Below, piece after piece: positions 25,907 through 34,466 of a stretch of DNA of 64,000 bases. Positions within the stretch are counted from its first letter, which is position 1, and every line of letters starts with the position of its first letter. Location: the NCBI RefSeq assembly GCF_025398735.1, contig NZ_CP104694.1, forward strand, positions 3,745,001-3,809,000, read 5' to 3'. The DNA comes from Tahibacter amnicola (GTDB taxonomy: Bacteria; Pseudomonadota; Gammaproteobacteria; Xanthomonadales; Rhodanobacteraceae). A model generated the notes under the pieces. It was not told the origin of the DNA. It saw nothing but the letters and a program-made list of their open reading frames with translations, and did no database searches. A program made the position numbers and the translations under genes.

Positions 25907-28290
25907 GCGGCCTCCACGGATGGCTTGAGCTGGGCGGAGTGCGCAGGTCTCGGGTCGAGTCGCAAGCGCTTGAGCAGCAGCGCGTTGATCGCCACCAAAG
26001 CCGAGCTGCCCGACATCGACAGCGCTGCGATCTCCGGCGAGATCGTGAGCGGAAAGAAGACACCCGCCGCGATGGGAAATGCGATCGTGTTGTAGCCCAC
26101 GGCCCAGAACAGGTTCTGGTGCATCTTGCGCAGCGTGCCGCGGGCGATGTCGATCGCACGCACGACGTCATAGGGATCGCTGCGCATCAGCACCACGTCG
26201 GCGCTGTCGATCGCCACGTCGGTTCCTGCACCGATGGCGAAACCCACGTCGGCCTGGGTCAGCGCCGGGGCGTCGTTGATGCCGTCGCCAACCATGGCCA
26301 CGCGAAGCCCCTGAGCCTGCAGCTTCTTCACTTCGTCGGCCTTGCTGCCTGGCAACACGTCGGCGAGCACGATGTCGATGCCCAGAGCCGCGGCGATGCG
26401 TTCGGCGGTGGGACGGTTATCGCCGGTCAACATGGCGACCTTGACGCCACGTGCGCGCAAAGTTTGCACCGTGACTGCTGCCGTGGGTCGCACGGCGTCG
26501 GCAATCGCGATCAATCCGAGCGACGCTCCATCGGCGGCGACATGGACCACGGTTCGGCCGGCTCCCTGCAAGCGCGCCGATGCTTCGGACAGGTCGCCGA
26601 GTGCAATGCCCTGTGCCTGCATCAGTCGATGATTGCCCAGGAAAACCGCATGGCCGTCGACACGGCCGCGCGCGCCTTGCCCGTCGATGTTGCTGAAGTC
26701 GCTGCCGGCTCGCTCCGCCAGCCCCTCAGCGCGCTTGAGGATCGCCTGCGCCAGCGGGTGCTCGGAAGATCGCTCCAGCGCCGCCGCGATCGATAGGACC
26801 TCCTCCGCGCTGCTGCCAGGCGCCGCCACCACCTCCACGACCTCGGGCTGGCCCAAAGTCAGGGTGCCCGTCTTGTCAAACACCACGACGTCCAGCCGCG
26901 CCGCCGCTTCGATGGCTCCTGCGTGCTTGAACAGGATGCCGTGTCGGGCACCCAGGCCGGTCCCGACCATGATCGCCATGGGAGTGGCCAGTCCCAGCGC
27001 GTCGGGACAGGCAATGACGAAGACGGTAATGGTCAGCGTCATCGCGAACAGCAGCGTTTGACCGACCCACCAGAACCACACGGCGAACGTCACGAGTCCG
27101 ATCACGATGGCGGCCAGCACCAGCCATTGCGAGGCGCGGTCGGCCAGAAGCTGGGCCGGCGCCTTCGAGTTCTGCGCCTCCTGCACCAGCTTGACGATCT
27201 GCGCCAGCGCCGTATCGGCGCCGACTTTGGTCGCGCGATAGGCGAAAGCGCCGCTCTTGTTGATGGTGGCGCCGGTTACGTTGTCTCCGGGATTCTTACG
27301 AATGGGCATCGACTCGCCGGTGAGCATCGACTCGTCGACAACGGAGCTTCCTTCCACCACCACGCCGTCGACCGGCAGCTTGCTGCCGGGCTTGACGACC
27401 ACTACGTCGCCGACCACAACGTTGGCCGTCGGCATTTCGATTTCCTTGCCGTCGCGCCGAACCAAGGCCTTGGGCGGAGAGAGATTCATCAGGGTGCGAA
27501 TTGCATCCGAGGCGCCGGCACGCGCGCGCATCTCGAGCCAATGTCCCAGCAGGATGAAAACCAGCAATATCGCTGCCGCTTCGAAGAACTGCGGTCCGTC
27601 CCAGAGAAACGTGCTGCCCAAACTGAAGGTGTAGCCGGTCCCCACACTCAGCAGCACCAGCACCGCCATGTTGAGCACGCCGTTGCGCAGCGCGCGGATC
27701 GACGCCACCCAGAACGGCCAGCCGGGCCAAAGCACGGCGCCGCTAGCCAGGACGAACAACCAGGCGTTCAACGTGAGTCCAAACGGCGCAGGAGGCGGCG
27801 TCATCAGCCCCATCGGCGACCACACCAGCACGGGGATCGCGAAGAGCATCGCGACGGCGAAGCGCCGGCGCATGTCGAGCGCCATCGCATGCAGGTCCAT
27901 GCCGGCGCCGTGACCCATATCGTGCGCCATGGCGCTGTGATCGTGGGGCGCAGGCGCGTGCGCGGCGTGGTGATGTTCGTGTCCGGCACCCACTTGCGCG
28001 GCGCGGTTTGTGCCCACCCCAGGCACAGCACCATCACGATCGCTCTGGGCGCACTCGGGAAGGGCCGGATGACAGTCGTACCCGCAGTGGCGAATCGCGG
28101 CGGCAACATCGCCCGCGCTGAGCAGCGCCGGATCGAAGGTCACCACCGCCGTACTCGCAGCGAAATTGACCGATGCGGTGCGGACACCTGTCAGCTTGCG
28201 CAGCCGGCGCTCGACGCCCAGCCCGCAGCCAACCGAAAGCAGCCCGGGCAATCGCCATCGGACGGTTCGCAACGTCGCAACTGCAATCAT
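25903..28290 (-). CDS. P1B-type copper-translocating ATPase, CPD variant
   Basis: The 795-residue pump has a degenerate N-terminal HMA-like domain (residues about 5-70; SVGCGLGVER replaces the usual CXXC), a His/Met-rich linker (100-135), eight membrane helices, actuator TGES (324-327), the intramembrane motif CPD (428-430) in place of CPC, the phosphorylation site DKTGT (472-476), the EHPLA histidine-proline motif and GDGINDAP. P1B ATPases drive metal from cytosol to periplasm; the His-rich linker and operon point to copper. The CPD form is known from a subgroup and may change ion preference. It overlaps the methyltransferase gene by four bases. Confidence 0.92.
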   Translation of the reverse strand: MIAVATLRTVRWRLPGLLSVGCGLGVERRLRKLTGVRTASVNFAASTAVVTFDPALLSAGDVAAAIRHCGYDCHPALPECAQSDRDGAVPGVGTNRAAQVGAGHEHHHAAHAPAPHDHSAMAHDMGHGAGMDLHAMALDMRRRFAVAMLFAIPVLVWSPMGLMTPPPAPFGLTLNAWLFVLASGAVLWPGWPFWVASIRALRNGVLNMAVLVLLSVGTGYTFSLGSTFLWDGPQFFEAAAILLVFILLGHWLEMRARAGASDAIRTLMNLSPPKALVRRDGKEIEMPTANVVVGDVVVVKPGSKLPVDGVVVEGSSVVDESMLTGESMPIRKNPGDNVTGATINKSGAFAYRATKVGADTALAQIVKLVQEAQNSKAPAQLLADRASQWLVLAAIVIGLVTFAVWFWWVGQTLLFAMTLTITVFVIACPDALGLATPMAIMVGTGLGARHGILFKHAGAIEAAARLDVVVFDKTGTLTLGQPEVVEVVAAPGSSAEEVLSIAAALERSSEHPLAQAILKRAEGLAERAGSDFSNIDGQGARGRVDGHAVFLGNHRLMQAQGIALGDLSEASARLQGAGRTVVHVAADGASLGLIAIADAVRPTAAVTVQTLRARGVKVAMLTGDNRPTAERIAAALGIDIVLADVLPGSKADEVKKLQAQGLRVAMVGDGINDAPALTQADVGFAIGAGTDVAIDSADVVLMRSDPYDVVRAIDIARGTLRKMHQNLFWAVGYNTIAFPIAAGVFFPLTISPEIAALSMSGSSALVAINALLLKRLRLDPRPAHSAQLKPSVEAA

Positions 28291-28943
28291 GTCGGCGCAC
28301 TCCGACTGCGATTGGAACGCCAGTGCGGGATGAAAGCCGGCGTCTGTTCCATGTAGGCGCGATACGCATCGCCGAAGTGCGCCAGGCTATCCTTCTCCTC
28401 GTGCTTGGCCAGGCGCCAATAGGCTATGACCATGATCGGAAACAGCAGCAACGTCAGCACCGTCGGCCACTGCAACAGAAAGCCGAACATGATCGCGACG
28501 AAGCCCACGTACTGCGGGTGCCGAATCCTGGCGTACGGCCCGGTGGTCGCCACTGAGCCTTTGCGCTGCGCGCGATAGAGCACGGCCCAGGCACGCGAAA
28601 GTAGCCAGAAACCCAGGCCGATGAGCACGAAGCTCACCACGTGGAACGGGCCGAAGTGCGGATTTGCTCGCCAGCCAAACATCATTTCCAACACGTGGCC
28701 TGCGTCGTGCGAAAGCCAGTCGACGCCTGGGAAGCGCGTGCTGAGCCATCCGGACAGGAAGTACAGCGACAACGGAAAGCCGTACATCTCGCCGAACAGC
28801 GCAACGATGAAAGCCGAGTACATGCCGAAGCTGCGCCAATCGCGAGTGGTCTTGGGCGTGTAGTAGCTGTAGGCGAAGTAGATGAAGATGGCAGCATTGA
28901 GGAACGCCAGCCCCCACAAGCCGTATCCATTTGAGGTATGCAT
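28287..28943 (-). CDS. Isoprenylcysteine-carboxyl-methyltransferase-like membrane methyltransferase
   Basis: The 218-residue protein has about five hydrophobic segments and the C-terminal signature of the ICMT/PEMT group: GPYARIRHPQYVGFVAIM (about 142-159), then RLAKHEEKDSLAHFGDAYRAYM (shown shortened elsewhere by its HEEKD core), which bind S-adenosylmethionine in relatives. The methyl acceptor in bacteria is unknown; a lipid or small molecule is likely. The SAM synthetase in the same operon may supply its cofactor. It starts at 28943 with GGGAG nearby and overlaps the ATPase start. Confidence 0.82.
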   Translation of the reverse strand: MHTSNGYGLWGLAFLNAAIFIYFAYSYYTPKTTRDWRSFGMYSAFIVALFGEMYGFPLSLYFLSGWLSTRFPGVDWLSHDAGHVLEMMFGWRANPHFGPFHVVSFVLIGLGFWLLSRAWAVLYRAQRKGSVATTGPYARIRHPQYVGFVAIMFGFLLQWPTVLTLLLFPIMVIAYWRLAKHEEKDSLAHFGDAYRAYMEQTPAFIPHWRSNRSRSAPT

Positions 28944-28955
28944 AGGGAGCTCCCG

Positions 28956-29240
28956 TCAGTGGTGGTGGTGGCCGGCACGCGAGTTGCGGCGCTCCTCGCT
29001 TGCGGCCTGATCGTTAGACGCCGGTGGTTGATCCGGCGGTTCCTGATCGTGTTCGTGGCTGTGCCCGTGATGCCCGAAGATGTGCATCAGCGGGCAAGCC
29101 AGAATCAGCAGGTAGGGCAGCACACCGAGCAAATGAGCACCGTGCTCGGTGACGAGAAAGAAGCCCGCAATGGCGGCAAATCCCCAGAAGGCCCAACGCA
29201 GGAGTCGGGGCGAGCCGTGGGTTTCGTGTGGACGGTTCAT
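28956..29240 (-). CDS. DUF2933 small membrane protein
   Basis: The 94-residue protein has two hydrophobic segments (about 13-30 and 35-52) and then a His-rich tail: CPLMHIFGHHGHSHEHD and a terminal histidine quartet. This is the DUF2933 pattern, common in metal-resistance operons and often next to a methyltransferase of the ICMT type, as here. It probably binds metal at the membrane. GGAGC precedes the start, which overlaps the merR stop by four bases. Confidence 0.8.
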   Translation of the reverse strand: MNRPHETHGSPRLLRWAFWGFAAIAGFFLVTEHGAHLLGVLPYLLILACPLMHIFGHHGHSHEHDQEPPDQPPASNDQAASEERRNSRAGHHHH

Positions 29241-29737
29241 GACGTGCTCCTGTTTCGGCGAGCTTTGGGAGGTTCAAGTTCTGATTCGATCAGCGCGCAG
29301 ATCAAATCGCCGCTCGGAACCTGATCGGGAAGGCGGCGCCAGCGCGCTACTGCACGGGTCATGCTGCGATGCAACTCGACCAAGCCATCGAGTTGCTCGG
29401 CGACCTGAGGAATGCGTCGCTCGATGATTGATCGCACCTGCGGGCAGGGTGACTTCCCGCTGTGGGCATGACGAAAGATCTCTGCGATCTCTTCCAGAGT
29501 GAAGCCCAATCCCTGAGCGCGACGAATGAAGATCGATCGGCGAACGGCGCGTCGGTCGAACAAGCGGTATCCGTTCTGGCTGCGGTGGCTCGGCTCGAGC
29601 AAACCGATCCTGCAGTAGTAGCGGATCACGTGCGGGGGTTCTCCTACCTCGCGCGCGAACTGGCTGATCGAAAGTCCGGAACCATCAGCGGGCTGCGTTG
29701 TGCGCCGACGTCGAATTGCGGGAGCGATCTTGCCCAT
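29237..29737 (-). CDS. MerR-family metal-responsive regulator of the long operon
   Basis: The 166-residue regulator has an N-terminal winged helix (SISQFAREVG, VIRYYCRIGLL, residues 22-47), the second HTH (GFTLEEIAEIF) and a dimerisation helix. Cys98 (SPCPQ) and Cys147 (ICALIE) are the candidate metal ligands, unlike the C-x7-C loop of CueR. The start at 29737 is seven bases after the -10 hexamer, so the message may have almost no leader; longer frames up to 29863 run through the promoter and are rejected. It is the first gene of the operon and so controls its own synthesis and that of everything downstream. Confidence 0.88.
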   Translation of the reverse strand: MGKIAPAIRRRRTTQPADGSGLSISQFAREVGEPPHVIRYYCRIGLLEPSHRSQNGYRLFDRRAVRRSIFIRRAQGLGFTLEEIAEIFRHAHSGKSPCPQVRSIIERRIPQVAEQLDGLVELHRSMTRAVARWRRLPDQVPSGDLICALIESELEPPKARRNRSTS

Positions 29738-29744
29738 GCTTGTG

Positions 29745-29775
29745 ACCCTAATCCTGTGCGTCGCACACAGGTCAA
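29745..29775 (-). promoter_or_regulatory. MerR-type promoter/operator of the 23-kb operon
   Basis: On the minus strand, -35 TTGACC (29770-29775) and -10 TAGGGT (29745-29750) are separated by exactly 19 bases, the over-long spacer that MerR proteins twist into activity. The spacer carries the dyad CCTGTG-N7-CACAGG (29753-29771). Transcription should begin near 29738, next to the merR ATG. Confidence 0.85.
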
Positions 29776-29866
29776 TGGGGCACCGCGTGTCGCGATGCGG
29801 ACAGGCCGACGAATGCTTGAACGATCGGCCTGCTTGTGAGGCTAGAGGTGGGCGCCAGCCCACACA

Positions 29867-29880
29867 TTGATCTGCATCAA
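29867..29880. promoter_or_regulatory. FNR/ANR/DNR-type box, perfect consensus
   Basis: TTGATCTGCATCAA fits the CRP/FNR-family consensus TTGAT-N4-ATCAA exactly. No good -10 lies at the class II distance on either strand, so it may act as a distal activator or as a repressor site between the MerR operon and the cytochrome operon. Confidence 0.6.
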
Positions 29881-30205
29881 TTGCGGCTCCTTAGAGTTCG
29901 AACAGGATAGGTCGGAAACCAGAGCGGTTTCGCCAATTCGGTCAGCTAAGCCTTTGGGCTTCAATTTCCCCGGCCGCGGTCCGTGCACGAGGGAGCCAGC
30001 AGTGTCGCCAGGTGGACCCACAAAACCCCGCAAATTTCGTAGAGTTTGTTTTAGCGTTGGTCTATTTGTGCCGCGATCGAGCGAGCTCAAGTAAGTCCGG
30101 CATCGTGGAATTTGTGGCAGAAGTCCACTCATGCAACTCGGTGGCTAATAGAGGGTGTTCATTTTGGAACAATTCAAGCGCCGACAACCGCATTCCTCAT
30201 TCTGG
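29881..30205. other. Intergenic, no gene seen
   Basis: No open frame here has protein-like composition on either strand and no strong hairpin was found. It is more AT-rich by eye than its surroundings. It may be old leader or junction DNA. Confidence 0.5.
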
Positions 30206-30246
30206 TTGATCAAGGTCAATGTGCCAGAAAACGCAGTCTCTACGCT
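30206..30246 (+). promoter_or_regulatory. Class II FNR-type promoter of the cytochrome operon
   Basis: The box TTGATCAAGGTCAA (30206-30219) matches TTGAY-N4-RTCAA. The -10 candidate TACGCT is at 30241-30246. This places the box centre near -41.5 from a start at about 30254, the standard class II geometry. A 90-base leader then leads to the gene at 30346. Confidence 0.65.
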
Positions 30247-30345
30247 GTCCTCGAACTGATCGATCAACGATGTCGTCGAGCTGGCGGTGAAGTTGCCTCA
30301 CGCGATGGTCTGCCAAGACCGCATACCAGACAGGTGCACGCACAG

Positions 30346-31071
30346 ATGAAGTCCGATCTAAAAGTTCGCAGGCACGGACCACGCTGCGTGAACCTGTGCG
30401 CGCGTGCGGTATTCGCGTCCACGGCCGTTGCTGCCGCAGCGGAGACCGCCGTCCCCATTCGTGGCAATTTTGACGGCAACGTCCTTCCCGCCCGTGATTC
30501 GGCACTGGTGCTGCAACTTGAGCAGCTACGCGACAAGACCCGAGCTCTGCAAGTGCGACTGGGTGTCGAACCGCTGGCGCCGACTCGACCAGCTGAGGGC
30601 TGGGGGCAGTCTCCGCCACCGCACGAGCTGCCAGCGTGGAACTGCGCTGATTGCCCGCGTGACCTTGGCGTGGAGCGATCTAACATCGACGTCGCCGGCA
30701 CATCGTCCGAGCACACGCTACCCGGCTTCCCGGGCGAGCCGCACCTTTACCACCTGGGAGCAGAGGACTTCTTTCTCAGCCGATCCCAGCGCATCGGCCT
30801 TTCTGTCGAGCAGCAGGTCACGCTCGCCGGAATCCGTGAACGTGCACTCCTGGCCCGCGCCGATGCCGGACGCGAAATAGAGGCGGCGGACCAGCGGCTA
30901 TTCATGCTGACCGCGGCTGCGCGTCCCGATGCGGAGAGCATCGAGGCCCAAGTCCGGCGTATCGAAGCCCTGCGCACCGCCGGCCGTCTACACTTCATCC
31001 GAGCGGTTGGTGAGGCAGCGCAGGTTCTGTCCGCAGAGCAGCGGCATGTCGTGCTCGGGTCAGCTCCATGA
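30346..31071 (+). CDS. Exported Spy/CpxP-like heavy-metal protein
   Basis: The 242-residue protein has an N-terminal hydrophobic segment (about 16-33) that may be a signal, a Pro-rich linker and a C-terminal helical domain (from about residue 125): LPGFPGEPHLYHLGAEDFF, SVEQQVTLAGIRERALL, IEAQVRRIEALR and LSAEQRHVVLG. Spaced LTxEQ-like motifs are typical of Spy/CpxP periplasmic sensors or chaperones induced by metals. The start at 30346 is uncertain, as its ribosome-binding site is weak and the open frame is longer. It opens the electron-transfer operon and is followed by a second, frameshifted relative. Confidence 0.65.
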   Translation: MKSDLKVRRHGPRCVNLCARAVFASTAVAAAAETAVPIRGNFDGNVLPARDSALVLQLEQLRDKTRALQVRLGVEPLAPTRPAEGWGQSPPPHELPAWNCADCPRDLGVERSNIDVAGTSSEHTLPGFPGEPHLYHLGAEDFFLSRSQRIGLSVEQQVTLAGIRERALLARADAGREIEAADQRLFMLTAAARPDAESIEAQVRRIEALRTAGRLHFIRAVGEAAQVLSAEQRHVVLGSAP

Positions 31072-31219
31072 TTGCCGCGAAAAGTGCTGTGGGGGCGCTG
31101 GCGCCTGAGCGGCATGACCAGCGTCTGCAGGAAGTCGACGGATGGATTCTCACACACTCGTCGGATTAGCTGAAATCTCTAGAGCAATCGAGCCGCAAAC
31201 TCTTGAATGAGGTGTCAAA

Positions 31220-31851
31220 ATGAACAAGTTGATTGTTGGATCGAGTTGGTCACTGCATGTGGTCCTCGCAGGAATCATCACGACCCTCGCTGTCGTGCCA
31301 GGTGCCCTGGCGAGCGACACGATGCCGATGGGTTCGGCACCTACAGGGCAGCCCGCGCAAATGAGCCAGAGCCCCTCATCGACGGGTATGGGTATGGGCT
31401 GCATGGAATGCATGAGTGAGATGGGAAGCATGGGCGCTATGGGAGGTGCAAACGCTTCTGGTGCGATGCCCCCCCTGGCGCCGTGCCGCCCAACGCCCTC
31501 CCAGGCTTTCCCGGCACGTCGCACCTATACCACGTCGGCGCTGACGGATTCTTCCTCAACCACCCGCAGCATGTGCAGCTCAATGCGGACCAGCAACTGC
31601 GATTGGGCCGCATCCGGGAGAAGGCGTTGCTTGAGCGCTCCGCCGCGCAGCGCAAGATCGAGGAGGCTGAGCAGCAGATGTTCGTTCTAACGGGGATGGA
31701 CCAGCCCGACATCAGCAAGATCGAGGCCCAGGCTCGGGCCATTGAGGAGTTGCAGGTGCAGCGTCGCCTGGCCTATATCCGTGCGATCGGCGAAGCAGCC
31801 GGGGTGCTTACTGACGAGCAACGTCGCGCCGTGCTCGGCATGACACCGTAG
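31220..31851 (+). pseudogene. Spy/CpxP-like protein, split by a shift in a C7 tract
   Basis: The first part (31220 onward) encodes a signal peptide (about 30 residues) and a Met-rich segment (MGMGCMECMSEMGSMG). At 31469-31475 a run of seven C shifts the frame. One more C would join it to the second part (PNALPGFPGTSHLYHVGAD, then Spy-type helices with LTDEQRRAVLG) ending at 31851. The domain is closely related to that of the preceding gene. A GTG at 31483 could start the second part alone. Possible explanations are a sequencing error, a real mutation or slippage-controlled expression. GAGGTG precedes the first start. Confidence 0.7.
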
Positions 31852-31899
31852 CAGCAGGCGAACCGGAGCGCACATGATCCGACTAGCGAACTCAGCGCG

Positions 31900-33783
31900 A
31901 TGAAGCGCTCCGACTGCCTACTGGCTTGCCTGCTGGCCGCCGCGCTGTGCGCAAGGATTGCTGCGGCGCAGGACCCTGCCGCTGAGCATGCCAGTCACCA
32001 TCCCTCAGGGACGCAGCCTGCACCCGTTGCCGCCCCCTCTGATGTGCGCATGCCGCCGTCCATGGCACAGCCGGGCGCACCCGCGACTAACATGGCGCAG
32101 GGGATGGAGAAAATGATGGAGCGGATGGGAGCTCCACCGCCCAAGGAAATTTATCCATCGTTGATGGAACTGCCCGATCTCCCGCTCGAAAAGCGCGAGC
32201 AGGTGCTCAAACAAGCTCGAGAGCGTATGCAGGTGGGCGCTGGACTGATGTCACAGGCCGTCGACGAGCTAGCCGAGACCGCCCGGCGTGACGACTATCC
32301 TGCCATGCAGAGGGCGACCGCATCGTTACGGCAGGGGATCGCGCAGTTCGAAAGCGGGCTGGCTGCGCAGCGAGCACTGGCCGAGGGCAAGGCCCCGCGC
32401 AACATCGCCATGCAATGGTTCAAGCGCGAGATGAACCTGATGCCTGTAGGTAGCGCACCGGCGCCACATGGCTTCTTTGGCCTGTCGGCGTTTCACTATG
32501 TGACTATGGTCTTCACCGGAGCCCTTGCGGCGGTATTGCTCTGGATCTTCCTCGCGCGACAACGGCGTGCGAGCGCGCTAGCGGCGCAGCTTGTTGGTGC
32601 GCCGGCTGCGGTGGGAAATCGGATGGGCGACGCTTTCCCGGCAAGTCCCCTCCCGGTCGCCACGTCCGCAGACTTGGTGCCGAGCACGATGACCCCGGCA
32701 GCAACCGGCCAGCCGGGCCCCGGCCTACGCGCGGCAATGCCGGTCTCGACTACCGGCAGCTGGTCGGGACAGTTGCGCGTTGCGCGCATCTTTCGCGAGA
32801 CCGCCAACGTCAAGACCTTTCGTCTTGCGCCATCGGCGGGCGAGGAACTGCCGTTTGCGTTCGAGCCCGGACAGTTCCTGACCATCGCCGTCAATACCAA
32901 CGGCAAGGTCGTCAAGCGCTCCTATTCCATCGCGTCCTCACCGTGCTGCCATGGCTGGTGCGAGATCACGGTGAAGCACACTCCCGGCGGCGTGGTCTCC
33001 GGTCATCTCCATGAGCAAGTCAACGTCGGCGACGTGCTAGAGGCAACCGGTCCGTATGGTCGCTTCACTTTCCGTGGCCACGAGGCCCCTGACGTCGTCC
33101 TGATTGCTGGCGGCGTCGGCATCACGCCACTGATGAGCTCGCTGCGCTTTTTGACCGACCAGAGCTGGGCGGGCGAGATCTGGCTCATCTACGCCTGTCC
33201 GCGGCTTGAGGATGTCATTTTTCGCGAAGAGCTGGGTTACCTGGCCAAGCGCCATCCAAACTTGCACGTGACGCTTGTACTGGAGGAGGCCTCCGAGTCC
33301 TGGAGCGGGGAGCTTGGCTTCGTCACAGCAGACTTGCTAACGCGCACCGTGCCCGACCTCGGTACCCGTCGCATCCATCTTTGCGGGCCGCCGCCGATGC
33401 TTGACGCGATGGGCAAAATCTTCACACGACTCGGCGTCACGCCTGAACAGGTGCACACCGAGCTATTCCTGACACCGGAGGTCAGGTGCGCTCCGGCCGG
33501 CGAGGCCGTACCGGCCAGCGTGATCGCGACGTGCAGCTTCTCTCGCTCAGGAAAGAAGGCCCTCTTACCGCCTGACATGACCGTACTCGAAGCGGCCGAG
33601 GCGGTGGGCGTTGCGATCGACTATTCCTGCCGGCAGGGCTTCTGTGGTGTCTGCAAGGTTAGGGTCGTGGCCGGCCAAGTGACGATGGAGGTTGATGACG
33701 GACTGACGCCTGCGGACCGGGCCGCGGGAATGGTGCTGGCGTGCCAAGCGAGGGCGAGCGCAGATGTGACGGTCGAGGCCTAA
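31900..33783 (+). CDS. Membrane-anchored flavin/[2Fe-2S] oxidoreductase with Met-rich periplasmic domain
   Basis: The 627-residue protein combines several parts: a signal peptide (1-24), a Met/His-rich helical periplasmic region (25-190), one transmembrane helix (about 197-219) followed by basic residues, then a ferredoxin-reductase module with flavin motif RSYS (340-343), NAD(P) motif GGVGITP (404-410) and CGPPPM (495-500), and a plant-type [2Fe-2S] domain with Cys577, 582, 585 and 615. Topology predicts the sensor-like part outside and the reductase inside. It could draw electrons from NAD(P)H for the cytochrome b encoded next, two bases downstream. The exact electron path is inference. Confidence 0.85.
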   Translation: MKRSDCLLACLLAAALCARIAAAQDPAAEHASHHPSGTQPAPVAAPSDVRMPPSMAQPGAPATNMAQGMEKMMERMGAPPPKEIYPSLMELPDLPLEKREQVLKQARERMQVGAGLMSQAVDELAETARRDDYPAMQRATASLRQGIAQFESGLAAQRALAEGKAPRNIAMQWFKREMNLMPVGSAPAPHGFFGLSAFHYVTMVFTGALAAVLLWIFLARQRRASALAAQLVGAPAAVGNRMGDAFPASPLPVATSADLVPSTMTPAATGQPGPGLRAAMPVSTTGSWSGQLRVARIFRETANVKTFRLAPSAGEELPFAFEPGQFLTIAVNTNGKVVKRSYSIASSPCCHGWCEITVKHTPGGVVSGHLHEQVNVGDVLEATGPYGRFTFRGHEAPDVVLIAGGVGITPLMSSLRFLTDQSWAGEIWLIYACPRLEDVIFREELGYLAKRHPNLHVTLVLEEASESWSGELGFVTADLLTRTVPDLGTRRIHLCGPPPMLDAMGKIFTRLGVTPEQVHTELFLTPEVRCAPAGEAVPASVIATCSFSRSGKKALLPPDMTVLEAAEAVGVAIDYSCRQGFCGVCKVRVVAGQVTMEVDDGLTPADRAAGMVLACQARASADVTVEA

Positions 33784-33785
33784 GC

Positions 33786-34466
33786 ATGCGCCAGCATGAT
33801 CGCGCTGTCGTCGCAAGCATCGTCGCCCTGCTCACGGTGTTGTGGCTCGGGTTTTTCGTGCATCGTTCAGCCGACTTCGCTGGCAGCGGGTGGGGCGGCG
33901 TATTTGCCGTGTCGGGCACGCTTCTAATGCTCGTCCCGCTGGTCTATTCCATCGTCAAGCGCATTTCTCCGTTGCGCCGTGCCGTGGGGCCCGGTATGCG
34001 CACTTTCCTTATCTGGCACATCTATTCAGGTCTTGCCGGCACGGCACTCGTCCTCATCCATAGCGGGCACAAATTCCAAAGCCCGCTGGGAGTGGCGTTG
34101 ACCGCAATGACGTTGCTCGTGGTGCTCAGCGGCTTCGTCGGACGCTACCTGCTCGGTTTCATCGCCGAGGACGTCCGCACCAAGCAGGCTCATCTCGGGG
34201 CGCTGCGGAACACGTTCGTCCAACTGTCCGGCCTGGTGGCCAAGGCCAATGGAGATGGCCCGACAGTCAAGCCGTCCCTGGCGGTCGTCGAGTCCATGGC
34301 CGACCTCGAATACGGCATTCGCACCGAAGAGCGGATACGGGCCTTCTTCTCGCAGTGGCTGAAATTTCACTTGATGATCTCGGCCATCCTCTACGGACTT
34401 CTCGGCCTGCACGTCTGGGCCGCGCTTGAGTTCGGCCTGCGCTGGTTCCCGTCGGCGACGCCATGA
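33786..34466 (+). CDS. Cytochrome b-like membrane protein
   Basis: The 226-residue protein has five hydrophobic helices. Histidines 78 and 92 on one helix and 195 and 209 on another are each 14 residues apart, which allows two stacked haem b groups, as in membrane cytochromes b. It would carry electrons across the inner membrane from the reductase encoded just upstream to the multihaem cytochrome encoded immediately downstream (overlap ATGA). The segment between (130-180) is soluble and charged. I cannot assign it to a named family. Confidence 0.7.
   Translation: MRQHDRAVVASIVALLTVLWLGFFVHRSADFAGSGWGGVFAVSGTLLMLVPLVYSIVKRISPLRRAVGPGMRTFLIWHIYSGLAGTALVLIHSGHKFQSPLGVALTAMTLLVVLSGFVGRYLLGFIAEDVRTKQAHLGALRNTFVQLSGLVAKANGDGPTVKPSLAVVESMADLEYGIRTEERIRAFFSQWLKFHLMISAILYGLLGLHVWAALEFGLRWFPSATP

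Noticed and set aside
29842-30132. Minus-strand 96-codon frame between the two promoters
   Set aside because: It covers an FNR-type box and has no protein-like signature or ribosome-binding site.
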